NCBI RefSeq assembly: GCF_022347725.1
Contig: NZ_JAKRGB010000001.1
Coordinates: 186,001-250,000 of the forward strand
DNA from: Ruegeria sp. Ofav3-42
Lineage (GTDB): Bacteria > Pseudomonadota > Alphaproteobacteria > Rhodobacterales > Rhodobacteraceae
DNA: 64,000 bases
Direction: 5' to 3'
Shown piece after piece: positions 38,870 through 48,985 of the stretch. The notes beneath the pieces were generated by a model. That model was not told the origin of the DNA, ran no database searches, and saw only the letters and a program-made list of their open reading frames with translations. Made by a program: the position numbers and the translations under genes. The first letter of the stretch is position 1. The number at the start of each line of letters is the position of its first letter.

Positions 38870-41539
38870 ATGCCCACGCTGAATGATATCCGCTCAACTT
38901 TTCTGAATTATTTTGCCAAACAGGGGCATGAAGTGGTCGCGTCCAGCCCGCTGGTCCCGCGCAATGACCCGACCCTGATGTTCGTCAACTCGGGTATGGT
39001 TCAGTTCAAGAACCTGTTTACCGGCGTTGAAACCCGCGACTATCAGCGGGCGACGACATCGCAGAAATGTGTAAGGGCAGGTGGTAAGCACAATGATCTG
39101 GACAACGTGGGCTACACCGCGCGCCACCATACGTTCTTTGAAATGCTGGGTAACTTTTCGTTCGGTGACTACTTCAAGCACGAGGCGATTCCGTTTGCCT
39201 GGGAATTGATCACCAAAGAGTTCGGTATCGACAAGAACCGTCTTCTGACCACGGTGTATCACACCGATGACGAGGCGTTTGAAATCTGGAAAAAGGTCGG
39301 TGTGCCCGAAGACCGGATCATCCGCATCGCCACCAGCGACAACTTCTGGCAGATGGGCCCGACCGGTCCGTGCGGTCCTTGCACCGAGATTTTCTATGAC
39401 CACGGCGATCACATCTGGGGCGGCCCTCCGGGTTCGGCCGAGGAAGATGGTGACCGGTTCATCGAGATATGGAACATCGTTTTCATGCAGAACGAGCAGT
39501 TCGAAGATGGCTCGATGGTCGAGCTGGACATGCAGTCGATCGATACCGGTATGGGGCTGGAACGCATTGGCGCTCTGCTGCAGGGCAGCCATGACAACTA
39601 TGACACCGATCTGTTCAAAACCCTGATCGAGGCATCGGCGGATGCAACAGGAGTCGATCCTTACGGTGATCAGAACGTGCACCACCGGGTGATCGCGGAT
39701 CACCTGCGCTCGACTTCATTCCTGATTGCTGACGGTGTGATGCCGTCGAATGATGGGCGCGGTTATGTGTTGCGTCGGATCATGCGCCGCGCCATGCGCC
39801 ACGCGCATCTTTTGGGTGCGAAAGATCCGGTGATGCACCGCCTGGTGCCCAGCCTGGTGCAACTGATGGGTGCGCAATACACCGAACTGGGGCAGGCCCA
39901 GCCGTTGATTGAAGAGACGCTGCTGCTGGAAGAGACGCGGTTCAAGCAGACTTTGGACCGTGGTCTGAAGCTGCTGGATGATGAAGTCGCTGGTTTGGCC
40001 GAGGGTGCTGCGCTGCCCGGCGATGCTGCGTTCAAACTATATGACACTTATGGTTTCCCGCTGGACCTGACGCAGGACGCCCTGCGCGAAAGGGGCCGCA
40101 CCGTAGACACCGATGGGTTTGACGCGGCTATGGCCGAGCAAAAAGCCAAAGCACGTGCAGCTTGGGCCGGATCGGGCGAGGCTGCGGATCAGGCCGTTTG
40201 GTTTGATGTCCTGGATAGCGCCGGTGCCACAGATTTTCTTGGCTATGACACGGAAATGGCGGAAGGGCAGATCGCGGCTCTGGTCGTCGATGGCGCATTG
40301 GTCGACAAGATCGAAAAAGGCGGTTCCGGCTGGGTCGTTGTGAACCAGACCCCATTCTATGGCGAGGCGGGTGGTCAGGTCGGCGACACCGGCGAAATCC
40401 GACGTCTGGAAGAACGTGATGATGTGGCGCGCGTCGAGGACACCAAGAAGTTCGCGGATGGCAAGGTCTATGCCCATAAGGTCACCGTCGATCATGGCGC
40501 TCTGTCAAAGGGTGACGCGGTAGAGCTGGAGGTTGATCATGCCCGACGCACCGGTATTCGCGCCAACCACTCGGCCACGCACCTGCTGCATGAGGCGCTG
40601 CGCGAAACTCTGGGCGATCATGTCGCGCAGCGTGGATCGCTGAATGCCGCTGATCGGTTGCGGTTCGACTTTAGCCACTCCAAGGCGCTGAACCGTGATG
40701 AGATCCAGAAGGTCGAACGCGATGTAAACGAATTCATCCGCCAGAACTCGACCGTTGAGACGCGGATCATGACCCCTGATGATGCGCGAGAGCTGGGCGC
40801 ACAGGCATTGTTCGGCGAGAAGTACGGCGACGAAGTTCGCGTCGTGTCCATGGGGAAAGCGCCTACAGGAAAAGGGCAGGATGGTGAAACCTGGTCCATC
40901 GAGCTGTGCGGCGGCACGCATGTTCGGCAAACAGGCGACATCGGCACCTTTGTGGTTCTGGGCGACAGCGCCAGCAGTGCTGGTGTGCGCCGGATCGAAG
41001 CCCTGACGGGTGACGAAGCCCTGCGCCATCTGTCCGAGCAGGATCAACGACTGGGTCAAATCGCGTCGGAACTGAAGGCGCAGCCGGATGATGTGGTCAG
41101 CCGTGTGAAGGCGCTGTTGGACGAACGTAAATCGCTGCAAAACGAAGTTGCACAACTGCGCCGTGATCTGGCGATGGCCGGAGGCGCCGGGCAGGGTGGT
41201 GGCGAAGCGCGGGATGTAAACGGAGTCTCTTTCCTGGCACAAGCGCTCAATGGTGTTTCGGGCAAGGACCTGCCGGCGCTGATTGATGAGCACAAAAGCC
41301 GGTTGGGTTCGGGCGCTGTTCTACTGATCGCGGATGCGGGCGGCAAGGCGGCGGTCGCGGCTGGTGTGACGGCCGACCTGACGGATAAGGTTTCTGCGGT
41401 TGATCTGGTTCGCGCAGCCGTCGCCGAACTTGGCGGCAAGGGCGGCGGCGGACGCCCGGATATGGCGCAAGGTGGCGGCAAGGACGCCTCGAACGCGGAT
41501 GCGGCGATCAAGGCCGCTGAACAGGTATTGGGAGGATAA
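38870..41539 (+). CDS. alaS: Alanyl-tRNA synthetase
   Basis: About 889 residues. It begins with the class II catalytic core ([19 protein letters not shown]), contains the editing-domain zinc ligands [11 protein letters not shown] (His 567 region) and CGGTHV (Cys near 680), and ends with the C-Ala oligomerisation region ([12 protein letters not shown]). ATG 38870 is preferred over an upstream in-frame ATG because it gives the standard N-terminus and is preceded by GAGAG. Alone in its unit or cotranscribed with the DUF1330 gene two bases downstream. Confidence 0.97.
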   Translation: MPTLNDIRSTFLNYFAKQGHEVVASSPLVPRNDPTLMFVNSGMVQFKNLFTGVETRDYQRATTSQKCVRAGGKHNDLDNVGYTARHHTFFEMLGNFSFGDYFKHEAIPFAWELITKEFGIDKNRLLTTVYHTDDEAFEIWKKVGVPEDRIIRIATSDNFWQMGPTGPCGPCTEIFYDHGDHIWGGPPGSAEEDGDRFIEIWNIVFMQNEQFEDGSMVELDMQSIDTGMGLERIGALLQGSHDNYDTDLFKTLIEASADATGVDPYGDQNVHHRVIADHLRSTSFLIADGVMPSNDGRGYVLRRIMRRAMRHAHLLGAKDPVMHRLVPSLVQLMGAQYTELGQAQPLIEETLLLEETRFKQTLDRGLKLLDDEVAGLAEGAALPGDAAFKLYDTYGFPLDLTQDALRERGRTVDTDGFDAAMAEQKAKARAAWAGSGEAADQAVWFDVLDSAGATDFLGYDTEMAEGQIAALVVDGALVDKIEKGGSGWVVVNQTPFYGEAGGQVGDTGEIRRLEERDDVARVEDTKKFADGKVYAHKVTVDHGALSKGDAVELEVDHARRTGIRANHSATHLLHEALRETLGDHVAQRGSLNAADRLRFDFSHSKALNRDEIQKVERDVNEFIRQNSTVETRIMTPDDARELGAQALFGEKYGDEVRVVSMGKAPTGKGQDGETWSIELCGGTHVRQTGDIGTFVVLGDSASSAGVRRIEALTGDEALRHLSEQDQRLGQIASELKAQPDDVVSRVKALLDERKSLQNEVAQLRRDLAMAGGAGQGGGEARDVNGVSFLAQALNGVSGKDLPALIDEHKSRLGSGAVLLIADAGGKAAVAAGVTADLTDKVSAVDLVRAAVAELGGKGGGGRPDMAQGGGKDASNADAAIKAAEQVLGG

Positions 41540-41540
41540 A

Positions 41541-41828
41541 ATGGCAGCACTCTGGATTGCACATGTTACGGTGACAGATGCCGACGCATACGCGAAATAC
41601 GCTGAATTGGCCGGACCTGCGATCGCCAAACACGGCGGCGCATTTATCGCGCGTGCTGCACGTTACGTTCAATTGGAAGGCAAAGAGCGTCCACGTAATG
41701 TGATTGCCCGCTTTCCCTCGGTCGAGGCTGCGGTGGAGTGTTACAACTCGCCCGAGTACCAGCAAGCGCTTGACCACGCGCGGGGGGCAAGTGAACGTGA
41801 ACTGGTGGTTGTAGAAATCGCCGAATAG
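41541..41828 (+). CDS. DUF1330 family protein
   Basis: A 95-residue dimeric-barrel protein (starts AALWIAHVTVTDADAYAKYA, with RNVIARFPSVEAAVECYNSP and EYQQALDHARGASERELVVVE, the DUF1330 pattern). The ribosome binding site GGGAGG overlaps the alaS end, so it is probably translated with it. Function unknown; members resemble antibiotic-biosynthesis monooxygenase folds without known activity. Confidence 0.88.
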   Translation: MAALWIAHVTVTDADAYAKYAELAGPAIAKHGGAFIARAARYVQLEGKERPRNVIARFPSVEAAVECYNSPEYQQALDHARGASERELVVVEIAE

Positions 41829-42196
41829 AATCAATAATGGCTCTGACCGGTTCACAATCAGCCGGTCGACCTCTCGGATGCGCGGATTTCAGCCGAACTG
41901 TCCGCACTTGATGGGGACTGAATCGTGGCGCTTTTGCCGCGTCTGGATTTTTTTTTGATTCCAGCGCATTATTGGAACATCCAGCGAATTTTTGGAAAAT
42001 TTCGCGCCTGGATTGTGGCGGTTTTCCCCTAATTCTTGCGCGAAATGGTCATACTAAGTTACGAAATTCCGCCTTTTTTCACCTGCAGGTTCGCCTCAGA
42101 TTGTACAAGCGCTACCGTTTACCAGTAGGTGATAGTAAGTGAACGCGGTCCCGTTTGTCGGCAATCGGTTGAACAAACTGGGATCGAGGTACAGGC
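41829..42196. other. Non-coding stretch with a tandem repeat
   Basis: About 370 bp without a supported gene, AT-richer than its flanks. It contains a 20-base imperfect tandem repeat, listed separately, and presumably the promoter of the transglutaminase-like gene. Confidence 0.6.
41961..42000 (+). repeat. Two 20-bp tandem repeats, CCAGCGxATT...TTGGAAxAT
   Basis: CCAGCGCATTATTGGAACAT is followed directly by CCAGCGAATTTTTGGAAAAT; 16 of 20 bases match. The 20-base (nearly two helix turns) period places both copies on the same DNA face, as for cooperative regulator binding, which is inference. Confidence 0.6.
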
Positions 42197-42820
42197 ATGA
42201 AATCGGTGAATATCGGACTCAAAACTGCTCTCGGGCGGTTTGTAACAAATTCAGGTCGGGCAGTGGGGATTGCTGCTTTTGTGTTCGGAGCAGCGTTTGC
42301 TGGTTCTCGAGTCGATGCGAGCGAGGGTAACTTCATTCGAGCCGTAGCCGCGTCTCCTCCGCCATCCGGGGCTCAGCAATTGTGCCGCCAATATGCCTGG
42401 GCGTGTTCAAGCAAGGCCTCCGTGCAAATGACGTCCCAGCAAGAAATGCAGATCATTCAGCGCGTCAACCGACATGTCAACGCGACCACGCAGGCGATTA
42501 CGGATCAGTCCCAATATCGCACGCGTGAGCGGTGGGCTTTGCCGACCTCACGGGGCGGAGACTGCGAGGATTTTGCTCTTTTGAAGAAAAGAGACCTCAT
42601 CAGAGCTGGAGTCGATCCAAGTAAGCTGCTGATTGCAACCGTACTGGACACGCGGCGGAATGCGCATGCTGTTTTGGTCTATCGGTCTGCGGGCGGAGAT
42701 CTGGTACTGGACAACCTGACCAACAGGATCAAACCTTGGTCGGCGACCCGATACTTGTTCCTTCGGATGCAGGATCCAAAGAAACCCAGCAATTGGGTTG
42801 GTGTGTACGGCAAAAGCTAA
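42197..42820 (+). CDS. Transglutaminase-like cysteine peptidase (BTLCP, LapG-like)
   Basis: A 207-residue exported protein: basic N-terminus and signal-like helix (AVGIAAFVFGAAFAGSRVDA), then the BTLCP domain (PF06035) with a likely triad Cys 123 in GGDCEDFALLK, His 157 in RRNAHAVLVY and Asp 172 in DLVLDNLTNR. The best known member, LapG, cleaves the large adhesin LapA at the outer membrane. The substrate here is unknown. It faces a gene for a secreted repeat-rich protein, with their stops separated by a two-way hairpin. Confidence 0.85.
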   Translation: MKSVNIGLKTALGRFVTNSGRAVGIAAFVFGAAFAGSRVDASEGNFIRAVAASPPPSGAQQLCRQYAWACSSKASVQMTSQQEMQIIQRVNRHVNATTQAITDQSQYRTRERWALPTSRGGDCEDFALLKKRDLIRAGVDPSKLLIATVLDTRRNAHAVLVYRSAGGDLVLDNLTNRIKPWSATRYLFLRMQDPKKPSNWVGVYGKS

Positions 42821-42859
42821 GCTTCTTCGTTAGTCTAATCCGGCACCCAAGACATGCCA

Positions 42860-42891
42860 AAAGGGGCGACGCTTGGCTCGCCCCTTTGTTT
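42860..42891. terminator. Bidirectional terminator between the BTLCP and Gly-rich genes
   Basis: AAAGGGGCGA and TCGCCCCTTT form a perfect ten-base stem with an eight-base loop. TTT/GTTTTG follows on the plus strand and TTTTGG on the minus strand, so it can end transcription from both convergent genes. Confidence 0.8.
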
Positions 42892-42948
42892 TGAAAGCGC
42901 CGCACTAGATATTTTGCGCTTTCAATAGTTTAGCTCGCGGTATTGCGA

Positions 42949-43860
42949 TCAGAGCGTGCCACCGCTGCCGTCGGCTCCGCCGCCGCTGGCACCACCGGCG
43001 CTACCGCCGCCGCCATCGCTGCCGCCGCCGCTGGCACCACCGGCGCTGCCGCCGCCGCCATCGCTGCCGCCGCCGCTGGCTCCACCCGCGTCGCCACCGC
43101 TACCATCGCTGCCGCCGCCGCCGGAATCGCTGTTGCTGCCGCCGTTGCCGTCGCCGCTGTTCGAATTTCCGCCGTCATTGCTGCCGCCATTGCCGCTGCC
43201 GCTGTCGGAGTTACCGCCGCCATTGCTGCCGCCGTTTCCGTCGCCGCTGCTGGAGTTGCCGCCGCCGTTGCTGCCGCCGTTACCTCTTCCGCTGCCGGAA
43301 TCCGCGCCGCCATTGCTGCCGCCGCTGCCGTTGCTACCGCCGCCGTTACTTCCACCGGCACTACCGCCGCTGCCAGCTCCGCCGCCGCCGTTACCACCGC
43401 CGCCGCCGCCGTTACCACCGCCGCTGCCGCCGTTACCACCGCCGCCGTTACCACCGCCGCTGCCATCGTTACCGTTTCCGTCTTCACCACGGGTGCCAGA
43501 CACTCCTGCGCCACTACTGCTTCCACCCGAAGCGCCGCTGCCACTGGCAGAGCTACTGTCGTCGTCTTCACTGTTCCGGTTCCGTGTCACGGTCGCCGTC
43601 GGGATGTCAGTCAAGATAGCTGCAAAAAGGGGACAAGACTCTGACGTCCGCGCAAGGATATCCTCGAAATCGGCGCGGCGCTGGATGTAACGCAGCATCC
43701 TCTTGTCGACGACTTTGCAACTACAAAGCGTTTCGGTCGAAACAGATTGCCGGGCTGTTTTGACGTTACAAACCTCAGCTGCCTGAGCCGCGCTGGACGC
43801 CATAAATGGGAATGTCGCGGATACAAATACAATCGAATATAAACGGGACCTTACGCGCAT
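42949..43860 (-). CDS. Secreted protein with four-Cys domain and Gly/Ser/Asn/Asp tandem repeats
   Basis: A 303-residue protein with a signal peptide ending near residue 28 (FMASSAAQA). A mature domain of about 65 residues contains Cys 31, 46, 48 and 76. From residue 97 the protein is only Gly, Ser, Asn, Asp and Ala, with two blocks of three 15-residue repeats (193-237 and 250-294). A good ribosome binding site (AAGGAG) precedes the ATG, which, with the signal peptide, supports this strand and frame over the Pro- or Ala-rich frames crossing the same DNA. The family is not recognised. An extracellular or surface role is inferred; the BTLCP peptidase encoded opposite is a possible partner. Confidence 0.7.
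   Translation of the reverse strand: MRVRSRLYSIVFVSATFPFMASSAAQAAEVCNVKTARQSVSTETLCSCKVVDKRMLRYIQRRADFEDILARTSESCPLFAAILTDIPTATVTRNRNSEDDDSSSASGSGASGGSSSGAGVSGTRGEDGNGNDGSGGGNGGGGNGGSGGGNGGGGGGNGGGGAGSGGSAGGSNGGGSNGSGGSNGGADSGSGRGNGGSNGGGNSSSGDGNGGSNGGGNSDSGSGNGGSNDGGNSNSGDGNGGSNSDSGGGGSDGSGGDAGGASGGGSDGGGGSAGGASGGGSDGGGGSAGGASGGGADGSGGTL
42979..43113 (-). repeat. Three 45-bp coding repeats (block 2)
   Basis: Three in-frame 45-base units encode GSDGGGGSAGGASGG, two of them identical in protein and the third (GSDGSGGDAGGASGG) diverged. Such arrays change length by slippage or recombination. Confidence 0.8.
43150..43284 (-). repeat. Three 45-bp coding repeats (block 1)
   Basis: Three in-frame units encode GNGGSNGGGNSSSGD and two variants of it. 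The unit has the same 15-residue length as block 2 but a different sequence. Confidence 0.8.
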
Positions 43861-44025
43861 AGCGCTACTCCTTCAAACTCATTACCTACAAACTAGAACG
43901 AAGCAATTGTGCCATAGTTTGGACAAAAATACATCCGTATATTGCCGCATTTTGTCGCCGACTGTCAGCAACAAAGATTGAGCAAATTGCAACTTATTGG
44001 TGAAACTATATGAAAAACAAAAAGA

Positions 44026-44050
44026 AAAGCCCGCCAGCGTGACGGGCTTT
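44026..44050 (-). terminator. Terminator downstream of typA
   Basis: AAAGCCCG and CGGGCTTT form an eight-base stem with a nine-base loop. On the minus strand it runs into TTCTTTTTG. It lies about 85 bases past the typA stop, beyond a second, larger hairpin. Confidence 0.7.
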
Positions 44051-44079
44051 GTCGCTTTGGAAATAGGCTATCTGGAAGC

Positions 44080-44129
44080 AAATGTGTCACATTTGAGGCA
44101 TTGTTTTCCATTCGCAAACAATGCCTCAA
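44080..44129. repeat. Palindrome AAATGTGTCACATTT next to a 14-bp inverted repeat
   Basis: TTGAGGCATTGTTT (44093-44106) and AAACAATGCCTCAA (44116-44129) are perfect 14-base arms around a nine-base loop, six bases after the typA stop. AAATGTG-T-CACATTT (44080-44094) abuts and overlaps it by two bases. The large hairpin has no U-run of its own. Together they may be an RNA 3'-end structure of typA, or sites for a DNA-binding protein. Confidence 0.6.
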
Positions 44130-44135
44130 GCCGGA

Positions 44136-45953
<1,818 letters not shown>

Positions 45954-46029
45954 GAGAGGTCAGCCTTTGAACGGGAAGTTGCCGCGCGCATAACGCGGCG
46001 CGACAAAATATACCAGCCCTAACCGGCCG

Positions 46030-46365
46030 TCAGTGGCCCGCAGTCTTGGAAAACAGGTGAATAATCAGAATTCCTGCCAATATCATTGCAAGCCCGATCA
46101 CTGCTGGCCAGTCCAGTCGTTGCCCGAATACGATAAAGCCGATGACCGCGATCAACACGATCCCCAATCCGGACCATATCGCGTAAACGATGCCAACCGG
46201 CATGTATTTCAGGGTCAGACCCAACAGGTAGAAGGCAATGCCATACCCGATCACAACCAGCACAGAGGGCCAAAACCGGCTGAATTGCTGGCTGGCCTGC
46301 AAAGCCGTTGTGCCAATCGTTTCGGCGAAAACCGCCAGCAGAAGAATGAAGTAAGCTTTGGGCAC
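46030..46365 (-). CDS. Small multidrug resistance (SMR) family transporter
   Basis: A 111-residue protein with four transmembrane helices. The essential membrane Glu is residue 15 in LAVFAETIGTTALQAS, and GIVYAIWSGLGIVLIAVIG is the SMR helix 3 signature. It belongs to the EmrE/Qac branch, which exports cationic drugs in exchange for protons as a dimer. The gene is on the same strand as typA, 76 bases upstream of it. Substrate range cannot be told. Confidence 0.92.
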   Translation of the reverse strand: MPKAYFILLLAVFAETIGTTALQASQQFSRFWPSVLVVIGYGIAFYLLGLTLKYMPVGIVYAIWSGLGIVLIAVIGFIVFGQRLDWPAVIGLAMILAGILIIHLFSKTAGH

Positions 46366-46569
46366 CGCAGGTCTCGATCAAATTGCAATGTGCGTGGTTG
46401 AGCACGAAATCTCATTTGTCGGCAAGGGGATTCGGAGCAATCGCCGTGAAAATCTGGAGTGGCCATCAAACGTTCCAATTGCCGCCAAAGTCAGGATAAC
46501 CATACTATTTCAAACAAAAAAATTTTGGTATTGATGAAGTGTTTTTAGTTGCATTTTTACGAGTTTGTT

Positions 46570-46701
46570 ATGACGAAATTTGCAAAATCCGTCATCGTTG
46601 CTTCGGTATTGATCGTGGCGCTTGGGTGGCTTGCAGGCGGGGGGTCCGTCGACAATAATGCAGCCAAAATTGTTGAGCGGTTTAATAGTATTCAAGTTTA
46701 G
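46570..46701 (+). CDS. Small membrane-anchored protein, 43 aa
   Basis: A 43-residue ORF: basic start TKFAK, a single hydrophobic helix (SVIVASVLIVALGWLAGGGS) and a polar helix ending RFNSIQV. It lies alone in a 390-bp space, on the plus strand, with a strong terminator 20 bases after its stop. The ribosome binding site is weak (ACGAG). The helix could be a signal peptide or anchor. No family is recognised, but the dedicated terminator favours a real transcript. Confidence 0.5.
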   Translation: MTKFAKSVIVASVLIVALGWLAGGGSVDNNAAKIVERFNSIQV

Positions 46702-46720
46702 GCGCCTGCCGAAACGATGG

Positions 46721-46748
46721 AAAAAGGGGCATTCGTGCCCCTTTTTTT
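46721..46748 (+). terminator. Strong terminator after the 43-aa ORF
   Basis: AAAAAGGGGCA and TGCCCCTTTTT form an 11-base stem with a TTCG tetraloop, followed by further T residues. Being A-rich before and T-rich after, it works in both directions and can also end the HD-gene transcript coming from the other side. Confidence 0.85.
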
Positions 46749-46755
46749 GTTTGGA

Positions 46756-47913
46756 TCAATCGGTAACGCTTTCGCAGAAAAATGCGCTCAATTGCGGCTG
46801 CAACCATGACCACAGTTCAGGTGCACCCCGTTTGATCGGCGTTCCAACGCGTTGTTCGATCTGCGCGAAAGTCACATTGAAATCCACCCAGGATCCGCCT
46901 CCGGTTGCCAGATTGCCGATTGGCGTTTGAAATCGGTCAATTGCCTTGGCGAAACGGGCATCCGCAGTCTCGGCGGCTTCGAACTCTTGCCACAGCCCCA
47001 TAAAATCCGCCTGAGGTTTCTTTGGGAGCAGCCCGAACAGTCTGTGTGCCGCGGCCAGTTCTTCGGCCTCTTGGGCGGCGTGGTCAACCTGTCCGTGAAT
47101 GGGGTGATCGCCCGCGTCGATTTCGACGATGTCGTGCAGCAAAAGCATCTTCAGGACTCGGGTTAATGAGACCCCGGGTTGCGCATACTCCGACAAAACC
47201 CAGGCAAACAACATGATGTGCCAGGAGTGTTCGGCCGAGTTTTCGAACCGCTCGCCAGACAGTAAGAGTGACGCGCGGTAAACGGATTTCAGGCGATCCG
47301 CTTCGGCCAGGAACGGTAGCCGTTCGGAAAACGCCGTTTCGGGCACCGGGTCGCCCTGCAGCATGGCGCTGGCCAATGCGTGCGCCTCTGGAAACTCGGA
47401 GGCCAGATAGGCGGCACGCCCGCCGCTGAGATTGTCGCGTACAACGTCGATATGTTCGGGGTTGGGATTCGGCGCGCACAGGACCTGAAACATGGGTTGG
47501 CATCGGTCCAGATACTTGGCGAACTTGGCGTCGGGGGTGGAGTCGGCCTCGAACTCTTCCCACAGGTCACGAAATTCTGATGTCTGATCATTCGGCAAAA
47601 GCCCGAACAATGTGCTAGCGGCAGCGCGCTCGGCGCGCTCCACAGCTTGCCAGTCCGTTTCCAGATGGATCGGATGGTCGCCGACGATGATTTCCACCAG
47701 ATCGTGCAAAAGCAGCATCCGGATAACGCGATCTATACTGACGTCATCGCCCGCCAGCGGCTCCATCATCAGCGCCCATAGCGCCAGGTGCCAGCTATGC
47801 TCGGCCGAATTCTCAAAGCGGGACTGATCCAGAAGGGTGTTGGCGCGATCAACTGACTTCAAGCTGTCCGCGCGTTTCAGAAATTCGATTTGCGCGGACA
47901 GTCTTTCGGTCAT
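46756..47913 (-). CDS. Tandem HD-domain phosphohydrolase (YfbR-like, duplicated)
   Basis: A 385-residue protein made of two copies of one HD domain, 190 residues apart. Copy 1 has RFENSAEHSWHLALWALMM (His 39) and LLLHDLVEIIVGDHPIH (His 70-Asp 71). Copy 2 has RFENSAEHSWHIMLFAWVL (His 229) and LLLHDIVEIDAGDHPIH (His 260-Asp 261). Both keep the full metal-ligand set, so both may be active. Single-domain relatives such as YfbR are 5'-deoxynucleotidases or other phosphohydrolases. It is the last gene of a three-gene unit with four-base overlaps. Confidence 0.88.
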   Translation of the reverse strand: MTERLSAQIEFLKRADSLKSVDRANTLLDQSRFENSAEHSWHLALWALMMEPLAGDDVSIDRVIRMLLLHDLVEIIVGDHPIHLETDWQAVERAERAAASTLFGLLPNDQTSEFRDLWEEFEADSTPDAKFAKYLDRCQPMFQVLCAPNPNPEHIDVVRDNLSGGRAAYLASEFPEAHALASAMLQGDPVPETAFSERLPFLAEADRLKSVYRASLLLSGERFENSAEHSWHIMLFAWVLSEYAQPGVSLTRVLKMLLLHDIVEIDAGDHPIHGQVDHAAQEAEELAAAHRLFGLLPKKPQADFMGLWQEFEAAETADARFAKAIDRFQTPIGNLATGGGSWVDFNVTFAQIEQRVGTPIKRGAPELWSWLQPQLSAFFCESVTD

Positions 47914-48155
47914 TTCTTTTCAATCGCTTTCATTTTCGATCGGTGTTTGGTCAGCGTCTCGATGACAAACTTGCGCGCTTTGCGTTCTGCAAGGCGCACA
48001 CGGATTTCGGTCAGGAATGCTTCTTCCAGCGTCTGCGACGAGGCACCCAATTGCTCGCCCACTTCGACAAAGAAACGGTCGTTGCCTGTCTCATCCATCA
48101 CTTTCATCGTATCCTCGGCCAGTTTGGCCGCGAGGGTTGTGATGGTATCCGACAT
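47910..48155 (-). CDS. Small conserved hypothetical protein, 81 aa
   Basis: A soluble, mostly helical 81-residue protein (starts SDTITTLAAKLAEDTMKVMD; later AFLTEIRVRLAERKARKF, basic end). It overlaps the alpha/beta hydrolase stop and the HD-protein start by a base and four bases, so all three are translated together. No known family is assigned. Function unknown. Confidence 0.75.
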   Translation of the reverse strand: MSDTITTLAAKLAEDTMKVMDETGNDRFFVEVGEQLGASSQTLEEAFLTEIRVRLAERKARKFVIETLTKHRSKMKAIEKK

Positions 48156-48808
48156 CAGCGCGTGTTCTCGGTCAGGCGGCGTTTCACATAGTCGCTGACA
48201 TCGGTGATCAGCGTATCCATGTGACGTTCCTGGAAGAAATGATCGGCACCTTCGACCTCATTATGTGTGATGGTGATGCCTTTCTGCTCGTGCAGCTTGT
48301 TGACCAGTGCCGTTGTATCCGCGGGCGGAGCCACGCGATCGGACGAGCCGTTGATGATCAGACCAGAGGACGGGCAGGGTGCCAGGAATGAGAAGTCATA
48401 CATGTTGGCCGGAGGCGACACGCTGATAAAGCCTGTAATCTCTGGGCGGCGCATCAGCAACTGCATCCCGATCCATGCACCAAACGAGAAACCGGCAACC
48501 CAGCAGTGCTTGGAGTTGTTGTTCATCGATTGCAGATAATCCAGCGCCGACGCGGCATCGCTCAGTTCACCCACGCCCTGATCGTATTCGCCCTGACTGC
48601 GGCCAACACCGCGGAAGTTAAAGCGCAACACGGTGAAGCCCATGTTGTAGAACGCATAGTGCAGATTATAGACCACCTTGTTGTTCATGGTCCCGCCAAA
48701 TTGTGGATGCGGGTGCAGCACGATGGCGATCGGTGCGTCTTTTTCCTTTTGCGGGTGGTAGCGGCCTTCCAGGCGGCCTTCGGGTCCGGGAAAAATCACC
48801 TCGGGCAT
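48155..48808 (-). CDS. Alpha/beta hydrolase (dienelactone-hydrolase-like)
   Basis: A 217-residue hydrolase. IAIVLHPHPQFGGTMNNKVV carries the oxyanion-side HPHPxxGG motif, GFSFGAWIGMQLL is the nucleophile elbow with the likely catalytic Ser, and ADHFFQERH supplies the His. Relatives are short-chain esterases of the YfhR/Abhydrolase_5 kind. It is the first gene of the unit with the 81-residue protein and the tandem HD protein, and is divergent from iscR. Substrate unknown. Confidence 0.87.
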   Translation of the reverse strand: MPEVIFPGPEGRLEGRYHPQKEKDAPIAIVLHPHPQFGGTMNNKVVYNLHYAFYNMGFTVLRFNFRGVGRSQGEYDQGVGELSDAASALDYLQSMNNNSKHCWVAGFSFGAWIGMQLLMRRPEITGFISVSPPANMYDFSFLAPCPSSGLIINGSSDRVAPPADTTALVNKLHEQKGITITHNEVEGADHFFQERHMDTLITDVSDYVKRRLTENTR

Positions 48809-48852
48809 GTGTGCTTTGGTCCTGTCTTTTTCTTCTTGGAGCCACGATATAC

Positions 48853-48881
48853 TTGACGATAATCGTAAGGCACCTTAGAAC
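48853..48881 (+). promoter_or_regulatory. Predicted promoter of the iscR-suf operon
   Basis: TTGACG (48853-48858) and TAGAAC (48876-48881) are separated by 17 bases, a good sigma-70 type spacing. A palindrome ACGATAATCGT lies across the -35 and spacer. The -10 is covered by the TTAGAACGGTTCTAA palindrome. Confidence 0.5.
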
Positions 48882-48889
48882 GGTTCTAA
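48875..48889. promoter_or_regulatory. TTAGAACGGTTCTAA palindrome, Irr (ICE)-like box
   Basis: A perfect odd palindrome of 15 bases, resembling the iron-control element bound by the haem/iron regulator Irr in Alphaproteobacteria (TTTAGAA...TTCTAAA type). It lies over the predicted -10 of iscR, 96 bases before the start codon, so binding would block transcription. Confidence 0.5.
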
Positions 48890-48985
48890 TTGTGATGCAT
48901 TGCGCAGGGCGCTGCCCGTCGGAGATACGCACTGGCGGCGGCGGCGTCAATGTTTTCGCGTATAACCTGCCATGAGGGAAAGACA

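Noticed and set aside
42943..43690. Ala-rich and Pro-rich plus-strand frames over the Gly-rich gene
   Set aside because: They are frames of the GCC/CCG repeat DNA. They lack a signal peptide with a ribosome binding site, which the minus-strand Gly-rich frame has.
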